Source: Actinomyces israelii DSM 43320
GTDB taxonomy: Bacteria > Actinomycetota > Actinomycetes > Actinomycetales > Actinomycetaceae
Length of the DNA stretch: 64,000 nucleotides
Direction: 5' to 3'
Assembly (NCBI RefSeq): GCF_000711965.1
Contig: NZ_JONS01000005.1
Span: 1 to 64,000 of the forward strand
A program made the translations under genes and the position numbers. The notes under the pieces were generated by a model. That model was not told the DNA's origin. It made no database searches and was given only the letters and a program-made list of their open reading frames with translations. Positions 58,582-64,000 of this stretch are shown one piece after another. How positions within the stretch are numbered: position 1 is the first letter of the stretch; every line of letters begins with the position of its first letter.

Positions 58582-59868
58582 GTGCTCTCCTCTCCGTGCG
58601 TCGTCGCAGTGCGCGCCCTGACCGCGCGCTCTGTGCTCGACCAGCGGCTCATCCGCCGTCACCGCATTGACGCGGCGCGCATCCGCGAGCTGGCGGGAGT
58701 GGCCCGCTGCGGGGACCTGGGGGTCAGGCGGGTGCTGGAGCTGCCGGCACTCGCCGATCTCGCCACGACGACGGCGCCCCAGCTGCGTCTGCCCGACGGC
58801 GCCGGGTGGCGGCTCGGCCAGGCGCTCGGGCACGCCCTCGAGCAGGGGGTGCGGCTGTGGCTGTGCGAGGTGGCGGCCGAGGCGGTTCCGCTGATCACCC
58901 GCACGATCGGCGACGGGCTCGTCCACGTCGTCTCGCTGCCCGGGCCCATCGCCGAGGGCGCCGAGCCCGACGACGCCGGAGCGCCCGCCGCCGCCGTGCC
59001 CGCCCCACCAGCACCCGGCGCCGTGCCCGCCCCACCAGCACCCGACGCCGTGCCCACCCCACCAGCACCCGACGCCGTGCCCGCCCCAGCCGAGACCGTT
59101 GTCATTGCCGTGAGCCCGCTCGCGCTTCTCCTGGCCCTGACCGACGACGGCGACGACTCGCGCCGCTACCTGCGCACCGTGCTCGCGGGCGTGGACACCC
59201 TGCGCTGCTCGTCCCGGGCGATCGGGGCGCTGCGACGCAGCGGCGTGGAGGTGGTCCCGCGCTCGCGAACCCTGCGAATGCTGTGGAACCCGGTGGCGCT
59301 GGCCTACCTCGTGGTGTTCATCTACTCCTCCCTGCGAGCCGTCCCGGTGGCCTTCGTCCCGGGCTTCCACGGCCGGGTGTGGGTGCTGTGGACGATCGAC
59401 GTCCTCACCGCCATCCCCTACACGTGGGGCCTTGTCGAGATGGTGACGGGACGCAGGATCCGCTACCGGCTCCTCGGCCTGATGACCACGCTCGTCACCT
59501 TCCTGGCCCCCTACGTGTACTTCTGGACCAAGGGGCGCAACTACCCGCCGGAGGTGATTGCGATCGTCGTGGCGATGATCGTGGGCAGCGCCGGGCTCGA
59601 GGCACTGCGGTGGTGGCGCGAGCGGCTGATCGTCCGGGGCCTGGCTCGGCCCGGCGAGGACCGAGACCTCAGTCTTGCGAGGGTCGGGGATCCTCGCCCC
59701 GGACGGAGCGCAGCACGCCGACGCCGAGCAGCCAGGCGCCGCTCGCGACCGACAGGACCACCGCCACCAGCGGACGCCCCCGATGCGCCTCCACGAGCGG
59801 GTGCACCGGGTGCACGGCGAGGAGCCAGGCGGTGGCTGCGATCCATACGCCCACCGCGGCGATGTTGA
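58582..59868 (+). CDS. Unknown protein with four C-terminal membrane helices
   Basis: The product has an N-terminal soluble half (about residues 1-130), a tandem PAPPAPDAV linker (about 138-172), a short domain (about 175-225) and four membrane helices (about 240-345). No family is recognised. The last about 65 residues (after LVVRGLARPGED) become Arg/Pro/Ala-rich and lie antisense over the 3' end of the Pcs-like gene, so the true end may be earlier (frame change or sequence error) or the overlap may be real. Start GTG at 58582; no strong ribosome site. Confidence 0.6.
   Translation: MLSSPCVVAVRALTARSVLDQRLIRRHRIDAARIRELAGVARCGDLGVRRVLELPALADLATTTAPQLRLPDGAGWRLGQALGHALEQGVRLWLCEVAAEAVPLITRTIGDGLVHVVSLPGPIAEGAEPDDAGAPAAAVPAPPAPGAVPAPPAPDAVPTPPAPDAVPAPAETVVIAVSPLALLLALTDDGDDSRRYLRTVLAGVDTLRCSSRAIGALRRSGVEVVPRSRTLRMLWNPVALAYLVVFIYSSLRAVPVAFVPGFHGRVWVLWTIDVLTAIPYTWGLVEMVTGRRIRYRLLGLMTTLVTFLAPYVYFWTKGRNYPPEVIAIVVAMIVGSAGLEALRWWRERLIVRGLARPGEDRDLSLARVGDPRPGRSAARRRRAARRRSRPTGPPPPADAPDAPPRAGAPGARRGARRWLRSIRPPRRC
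58993..59088 (+). repeat. 27-bp tandem repeat encoding VPAPPAPDA
   Basis: Three 27-bp units (58993, 59020, 59047) and a partial fourth (59074), in frame inside the unknown gene, forming a flexible Pro/Ala linker. Confidence 0.85.
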
Positions 59869-60466
59869 GCGCGCGGAAGCGCCTGACGCGCACCGGGTGG
59901 ACGTAGTGGGTCGGCACGAGAGTGAGGACGGTCAGGACGAGCGTCGCCGCCACGTTGAGCCAGTCCGGGGTGTGGAGCACCCACAGCATGACGGCGACAA
60001 TGTTCCAGGCCGCGGGGAAGCCGACGAAGTAGTTGTCGTTCGACTTCTCGCCCTCGTTGGCGTAGCAGAACATCGAGGAGACCAGGATCACAATGAGCAG
60101 GACGCCAGCGATCGGCTTCGGCCCCATCGGAATCCTGAGGTACATGAAGACCGCCGGGATGAAGGTCCAGGTCAGGTAGTCGATGACGATGTCGACCACG
60201 CTGCCGTCGAACCACGGGATGACCTCCTTGACCCGGGCGCGGCGGGCGAAGGTGCCGTCGATGCCGTCCACGACGAGGGCGATGGCCAGCCACACCCACA
60301 TCCAGCCGATCTCGTCATGAATGATGGAAAGCACCGCCAGGGACGCGAAGATCAGCCCCGACATGGTGAAGGCGTGCACTCCCCAGGCGAAGAGACGCGA
60401 CATATGAGTGCCCGCGGGGCCGGGCGAGCCGACGGAGACGGATGCGGCAGCAGGTGTGGGAGGCAC
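59669..60466 (-). CDS. CDP-alcohol phosphatidyltransferase, phosphatidylcholine-synthase type
   Basis: The 265-residue membrane protein has eight helices and the CDP-alcohol motif in the Pcs form: VVDGIDGTFARRARVKEV with the second half DGSVVDIVIDYLTW (about residues 73-109), where Asp residues bind the metal and CDP-lipid. The following FIPAVFMYLRIPMGP and FCYANEGEKSNDNYFVGFP match Pcs/PssA-like enzymes. Product may be phosphatidylcholine (from choline) or another phospholipid. GTG at 60466 has AAGAAGG upstream; a start at the later ATG (MSRLF, about 60403) is possible. Confidence 0.82.
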   Translation of the reverse strand: MPPTPAAASVSVGSPGPAGTHMSRLFAWGVHAFTMSGLIFASLAVLSIIHDEIGWMWVWLAIALVVDGIDGTFARRARVKEVIPWFDGSVVDIVIDYLTWTFIPAVFMYLRIPMGPKPIAGVLLIVILVSSMFCYANEGEKSNDNYFVGFPAAWNIVAVMLWVLHTPDWLNVAATLVLTVLTLVPTHYVHPVRVRRFRALNIAAVGVWIAATAWLLAVHPVHPLVEAHRGRPLVAVVLSVASGAWLLGVGVLRSVRGEDPRPSQD

Positions 60467-60661
60467 GATGAACCTTCTCAAGATGCTAGGGGATTGCCGT
60501 AGGTTACGGGGTCTCCGATGCCGACACGTCCCCGGCGAGGGGGAGCCGTACCCGGAGCCGGTCCGCAAGGATGCGGTTCCGCACTCTAAGCATATTCACA
60601 GCCTTCTCGTGAGGCCTTGAGTCCTACAGCCCCCGCCCCGCCGGCCACCCGCCCCCTTCGC

Positions 60662-60693
60662 CGAGATCGGTCGAGCTCCGCGTCGAGAGCGCC
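60662..60693 (+). repeat. 22-bp-period array, two units (second decayed)
   Basis: CGAGATCGGT at 60662 and CGAGAGCGCC at 60684, 22 bp apart. It faces the array at 60970 in inverted direction; the PIN remnant lies between them. Confidence 0.7.
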
Positions 60694-60763
60694 CGCAGAC
60701 TCGCGGCCCTCGGCGGCACGGACGCCCGCGCCGGGCGGCGCCGCGTCACCGGGGCGGGCAGCC

Positions 60764-60910
60764 GTGATCCTCGTCGACACCAATGTCTGGTCGGCCGTGG
60801 ATGCCCACCTGCTGGCGTCGGTCTTGGCGGAGGCCGGCTCCCTGGTGTGGACGCGAGATGAACGGCTCATGGCGGCGGCTCGCGAGCTCGACGTACTGTT
60901 CGCCGAGTGA
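60764..60910 (+). pseudogene. VapC-like PIN-domain toxin with internal deletion
   Basis: The frame reads VILVDTNVWSAVDAHLLASVLAEAGSLVWTRDERLMAAARELDV in two family-typical pieces: the PIN N-terminus (DTNVW, with the first acidic residue) is joined directly to the last third (VDAHLLASVLA...LWTRDERL). About 65-70 residues holding the middle catalytic acidic residues are missing, but the frame is kept. Only 48 residues remain and no antitoxin gene precedes it, so it should be inactive. GTG at 60764. Confidence 0.8.
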
Positions 60911-60969
60911 CCGGCGCTGGGCGCGCAGAGCACGACTCCACCCGGCGTCGGCAACCGGCTGCGCAGCGG

Positions 60970-61001
60970 ACCGATCTTGACGCGGAACCGAACCGATCTC
61001 G
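60970..61001 (-). repeat. 22-bp-period array, two units (inverted)
   Basis: ACCGATCTTG at 60970 and ACCGATCTCG at 60992, exactly 22 bp apart, reverse orientation. Just before the stop of the DUF3152 gene. Confidence 0.85.
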
Positions 61002-61006
61002 GCCTC

Positions 61007-61939
61007 TCAGGGGGCCTGGTTGTCCTCGGTGGGCCAGCCGTTCTGCGTGCAGCCGCCCTCGCGGGTGCGGCTCTGTTGCGCCATGGTGGGCGACTTGAGG
61101 CCGGCTCCGGCGCAGAACTCGTGCTCGTGCCCGAGAAAGTGCCCGACCTCGTGGTTGATCACGTAGACGTGGTAGGAGTCGATGTCGGAGAAGGTGGGGG
61201 TGCCGTAGGTCCAGCGGTCGGAGTTGAGGACGACGTTGTCGCCGTTGCGGCAGTTCCACATGCCCTTGGTCTCCAGCGGGGCGCATATCGAGTCCACCGT
61301 CGGCGGCGTCGCGATGGACAGGACGAAGTCCGCCGCCTCCGGGTCGCCGATCTGCTCGAAGGACACGTTCTCAAGGGTGCGCCAGCCCCGGTCGTCGTTG
61401 AGGACGCTCTGGACCGTGGCGGCGGCCGCCGCCGGGTCGACGCCAGCGCCGCCCTCGACCCGCAGCGCGTAGTGGTAGACCGTGTCGGCGCCCGGCTGGG
61501 ACGGGGGCACCGGGTCGGCGACGGTCCAGGTGCCGTCGCCGACGACGTCGCTGTGGGTGAAGCCCTTGTCATCCACGCGCGGCGAGGGGCTCGCCGTCGG
61601 CTCGGAGCTGGAGCTGGGGGCGGCCTCAGCGGCGGGCGCCTCAGCGGGCTCCTGCGCCGCGTCCGAGGCCGTGGGCACCGCGGTGGCGCCGATGCCGTGG
61701 CCGGTCCACACGCGCACGCCCACACCGACAAGTGCGATGACGGCGACGAGGATCAGGAGGGCGCGGACGAGCTTCCACGGCCGGGTCAGCACGAGGCGGC
61801 CGGCACGACGGCGCCGCGCACCCCCGTGCGCTGCGCGGCCGGAGGCGACGCGAGTCTCGGAGCCCGCGCGGTCGCGGCCGGTTGAGGCCGACGACGGACG
61901 GGCAGGCCGCCGAGGAGGACGTGAGAGCGACGGGGACAT
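61007..61939 (-). CDS. DUF3152 zinc-metalloprotease-like membrane protein
   Basis: The 310-residue protein has a Pro/Arg-rich head, one membrane helix (LVRALLILVAVIALVGVGVRVW, about residues 58-79), a Pro/Ala/Glu linker and the DUF3152 domain (about 135-310). The zinc motif is VINHEVGHFLGHEHEFC, followed by MAQQSRTREGGCTQNGWPTEDN. This family is secreted or cell-surface in actinobacteria; the substrate is unknown. ATG at 61939. Confidence 0.9.
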   Translation of the reverse strand: MSPSLSRPPRRPARPSSASTGRDRAGSETRVASGRAAHGGARRRRAGRLVLTRPWKLVRALLILVAVIALVGVGVRVWTGHGIGATAVPTASDAAQEPAEAPAAEAAPSSSSEPTASPSPRVDDKGFTHSDVVGDGTWTVADPVPPSQPGADTVYHYALRVEGGAGVDPAAAAATVQSVLNDDRGWRTLENVSFEQIGDPEAADFVLSIATPPTVDSICAPLETKGMWNCRNGDNVVLNSDRWTYGTPTFSDIDSYHVYVINHEVGHFLGHEHEFCAGAGLKSPTMAQQSRTREGGCTQNGWPTEDNQAP

Positions 61940-62021
61940 GACTGCATAGTAGGCACAGTCATTCCGAGAAGGCCGGTGAGATCAGGACCACCGCCCCGCC
62001 CGGCATGCACCCGGCGCCGCC

Positions 62022-62438
62022 TCAGGCGTGCCAGGGGTCGAGCAGGGCGACGCCGGTGGAGGCGAAGTCGTTCACGTTGCGGGTCACGAGAGTCATGCCG
62101 TGGACGAGGGCGGTCGCGGCGATGTACATGTCGCGCTCGGGACGGGGGTAGGGCACCTGGAGGGCGGCCGCCTGACGCGCGACGTCGGCGTCGAGCAGCA
62201 GGAGCCGGTCGCCGAAGGCCTGCAGGAACTGGTCGTCGATCCAGCGGCGGAGCCGCCTGCCGCCCGCGTCGTCACGGCGTGCGAGCCTGCGCACGCCGAC
62301 CTCCAGCTCGTAGAGGGTGACCATGCTGACGTAGAGGCTGGTCGCGTTCTGCGTCGAGACCCACTGCACGACCTCGGGCGAGACTCTCCCCTCGGGCTTG
62401 CGCAGTTCGCTAATGACGTTGGTGTCGAGGAGGAACAT
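62022..62438 (-). CDS. vapC: VapC-family PIN-domain toxin
   Basis: The 138-residue protein has the PIN acidic residues: D5 in FLLDTNVISELRKPEG, E44 in VTLYELEVGV, D103 in RDMYIAATALVHG and D/N near 121 (RNVNDF). It is a full-length RNase toxin. Its ATG shares one base with the antitoxin stop (TGATG), the usual order of antitoxin then toxin. Confidence 0.93.
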   Translation of the reverse strand: MFLLDTNVISELRKPEGRVSPEVVQWVSTQNATSLYVSMVTLYELEVGVRRLARRDDAGGRRLRRWIDDQFLQAFGDRLLLLDADVARQAAALQVPYPRPERDMYIAATALVHGMTLVTRNVNDFASTGVALLDPWHA

Positions 62439-62725
62439 CAGAGCTCCGGAATCTTGGCGCCGAAGAAGCCGGGCCTGAAGTCGGCGTTGACATAGCTGAC
62501 GTAGTCTTCCTCACTCATGCTGAGCTGCTTGACGAGCTCCTCGCCGCTCGGCTCCTCGTCCGGCTGCCCGGTGAGTCGCCGGTAGTCGTCGATCTCGAGC
62601 AGCACGTACGCGGGACGCCCGCGGTCGGTGACGATGACCGGGCCGTCGGCTGCCGCGCGCTTGGCGGCGCTCACGTCCCGGTTGAACTCACGTGCGGTGA
62701 ACGTTGCTGTTGCCTCCGCTGTCAT
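62438..62725 (-). CDS. Phd/YefM-type antitoxin paired with VapC
   Basis: The 95-residue protein has the Phd/YefM head (TFTAREFNRDVSAAKRAAADGPVIVTDRGRPAYVLLEIDDYRRLTG) and an acidic tail (EEPSGEELVKQLSMSEEDYVSYVNAD) that should wrap the toxin. ATG at 62725 has GGAGG 8 bases upstream. Co-translated with vapC. Confidence 0.92.
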   Translation of the reverse strand: MTAEATATFTAREFNRDVSAAKRAAADGPVIVTDRGRPAYVLLEIDDYRRLTGQPDEEPSGEELVKQLSMSEEDYVSYVNADFRPGFFGAKIPEL

Positions 62726-63145
62726 TCAGGCCACCTCCGGAGTAGGTACGTGTAACGACGTAAGGATGTACCTCCCGAAGGGCCGCGTCAACCTCCCGCG
62801 TGATCGGCCGCTCGGCCGCCTCGGCGCCGCGCCCGGAGACGGGCGCCATTCCGCCATTCCACGGGCCTCTCGGGCGGTCGTCGGCCGGCACCGGATCGGC
62901 ATGAGAGGCGGCGTGGACGGGCCCGACGGCGGCGTCCGCGCCGGCGGCCTTGCGGCACCGGTCGACGGCGGGCTGCGGCCGGCCCCGGGACTGCGAGCAC
63001 CGCCCAGTCGGCCCCCGTCCCCTCTGCGGAGTCAGCGCGTCGACGGCGGCGCGGGTCGCCGAGTATCGCGCGGCAGCAGCTGTTGCGGATCGAAGCCGTG
63101 CTCCTCTCTGGCACCCGAGACCCTCTCAGGGCCAAGCCACCGCCC
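62726..63145. other. 420-bp stretch without intact gene
   Basis: Upstream of the antitoxin it has a TACGTGTAACGACGTA-like dyad (about 62747) that may be the operator. Further on, the minus strand carries a short fragment coding EEHGFDPQQLLP (63072-63106), a copy of the inside of the gene at 63548. Confidence 0.5.
63072..63106. repeat. 35-bp duplicate of 63736-63770
   Basis: Identical at 34 of 35 positions to 63736-63770 (inside the membrane-protein gene), in the same orientation. It codes on the minus strand for EEHGFDPQQLLP, then diverges at once. A short relic of a duplication or recombination event. Confidence 0.8.
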
Positions 63146-63538
63146 TCAACGCCGCACCCGGACGGTATGTCCCCCACCTCGTCGAGCGCCATCGGCCCGC
63201 ACCTCCGCGACAGGGCCCAGCAGTCTGGCGGCAGCTTCGCCGAGAGCCGCGCAGCTCCGCATGAGAGCATCAGCACGGTTGCGATCCTGCTCGACCTCAG
63301 CCCGTCCCGAGGACCCGACGATATCGATGATCCGCACGGCGGCGTCGCGCATCTCACGAACGTAGAGGTACTCAGGCCGCCTCACAGAGCGTCTTCGCTC
63401 TACCACGGCCCGGTCGCGGATCACGGGGTGGAGCGAGCACCGCGAAACCAGGTCGACCGGCCTGTGGAAGACCTCTTCCAGAGACTCGGCAAGATCGCTG
63501 ACGGGCCACCCCGCCGCCGTCTGCCAACGGGTCGTCAA
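63146..63538 (-). pseudogene. Remnant of MNT nucleotidyltransferase-HEPN toxin-antitoxin locus
   Basis: The frame joins two pieces: the C-terminal tail of an MNT antitoxin (SDLAESLEEVFHRPVDLVSRCSLHPVIRD) and the start of a HEPN (DUF86, HepT) protein (YLYVREMRDAAVRIIDIVG...DRNRADALMRSCAALGEAAARLL). The MNT catalytic N-terminus is absent and the frame opens only with TTG. After LLGPVAEVRA the HEPN frame shifts: the expected LDEVGDIPW-like continuation is in another frame, and the RNase RxxxxH motif is lost. Confidence 0.75.
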
Positions 63539-63547
63539 CCAGCCCGC

Positions 63548-63898
63548 TCAGAGCGCTGCGCCCTCGGGTCCGGCGATCGGCCCTCCCCTCTCGGGCGGAG
63601 CGTTGACGGCTCCGGGCCGTGGATCCTGGCGGCGCCGCCGCGCCCGGCGCCAGGCAACAATAATGACGAGCGCGTCGAGGGCCAGGAGGCTGAGCAGCGA
63701 AGCCTGCGCGGCAAACCAGAACAACATATCGTGAGGCAGCAGCTGCTGCGGATCGAAGCCGTGCTCCTCAGCCCGGTTGACGGTAATCATGTCCGCCGCC
63801 TGCCACAGCCCGTAGAAGCAGATGACGCTCACATTGAGCACCACCAGGACGGCAGCAACCGCCCTGCGCAGTGCGATGTCATGCTGTTGTTCCCTCAC
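63548..63898 (-). CDS. Small two-TM membrane protein
   Basis: The 116-residue product has two membrane helices (AVAAVLVVLNVSVICFYGLW and FWFAAQASLLSLLALDALVIIVAW) flanking a polar loop (ITVNRAEEHGFDPQQLLPHD), and a basic, Pro-rich tail. No family is recognised. GTG at 63898 is used; the frame extends to 63946 with another GTG. It lies 9 bp upstream of the MNT/HEPN remnant. A dyad AGAGGTGC-GCA-GCACCTCT (63932-63950) is just before it. Confidence 0.6.
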   Translation of the reverse strand: MREQQHDIALRRAVAAVLVVLNVSVICFYGLWQAADMITVNRAEEHGFDPQQLLPHDMLFWFAAQASLLSLLALDALVIIVAWRRARRRRQDPRPGAVNAPPERGGPIAGPEGAAL

Positions 63899-64000
63899 TA
63901 GTTGCACCCACCCTGGGTGTACCCACAGGTCAGAGGTGCGCAGCACCTCTCAGACGGCGAGACAGTGGTATTGACAACTACCGATATTGGACCTGATTCT

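Noticed and set aside
58806-59906. 366-codon frame beside the unknown membrane-protein gene
   Set aside because: Arg/Pro-rich shadow; the other frame has clear membrane helices.

Overview
This 64-kb window is very GC-rich, uses GTG starts and 4-base ATGA/GTGA overlaps freely, and carries actinobacterial families: holin-X, DUF3618, DUF3073, DUF3152, DUF6457, permease-prefix/PadR pairs, a fused sterol-carrier protein and a CDP-alcohol phosphatidyltransferase of the phosphatidylcholine-synthase type. Together with fermentation-style sugar genes and a DmsABC respiratory reductase, this suggests a facultative or anaerobic actinomycete, most likely Actinomycetaceae (Actinomyces-like). That placement is inference, not a database match.

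Layout. 0-3.3 kb: accessory edge, with the tail of an unknown gene, a tiny membrane protein, a three-gene DUF1828 cassette of unknown function and a DUF4041/GIY-YIG protein. 3.3-8.3 kb: XRE regulator with membrane partner, CPBP protease, NAD(P)H oxidoreductase, YefM/YoeB toxin-antitoxin pair, DEAD-box helicase. 8.4-12.3 kb: DUF4352 protein, then a gluconate unit (permease, kinase, divergent GntR/FCD regulator). 12.3-19.8 kb: EamA and AEC transporters, an endonuclease/phosphatase-fold protein coupled to MsrB, a mechanosensitive channel, and a PadR/permease-prefix pair. 20-26.5 kb: DUF6457 protein, TetR regulator and a complete dmsABC-dmsD operon. 26.8-27.2 kb: tRNA-Phe, tRNA-Asp and tRNA-Glu. 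27.3-37.8 kb: a zincin, a GH3 lipoprotein, a large acidic-repeat envelope protein, a heterodimeric ABC exporter, a holin-X/DUF3618 envelope operon and a DUF3073 gene. 37.9-41.6 kb: TetR, then purF-purM. 42.9-51.9 kb: a second GntP permease with a four-carbon-acid-sugar dehydrogenase, kinase and GntR regulator, then the fructose operon fruR-fruK-fruA. 52-60.5 kb: sterol-carrier protein, an altered metallophosphoesterase, GdhA, methyltransferase, cupin, flavin monooxygenase, an unknown membrane protein and the Pcs-like enzyme. 60.6-64 kb: DUF3152 protein, an intact VapBC-type pair and remnants of two other toxin-antitoxin loci.

The most unusual content is between genes. I see at least four kinds of structured intergenic DNA: (1) arrays of a GAGATCGGT motif at a fixed 22-bp period at seven places plus one single copy; (2) two copies of a 73-bp palindrome; (3) two copies of a roughly 215-bp dyad-symmetric element built from a CACATGGGAG half-site; (4) long hairpins with arms of 26-31 bp unique to each site. 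The 1.3-kb gap 41603-42936 concentrates three of these plus a MITE-like inverted repeat. No integrase, transposase, CRISPR array, rRNA or replication origin was seen.
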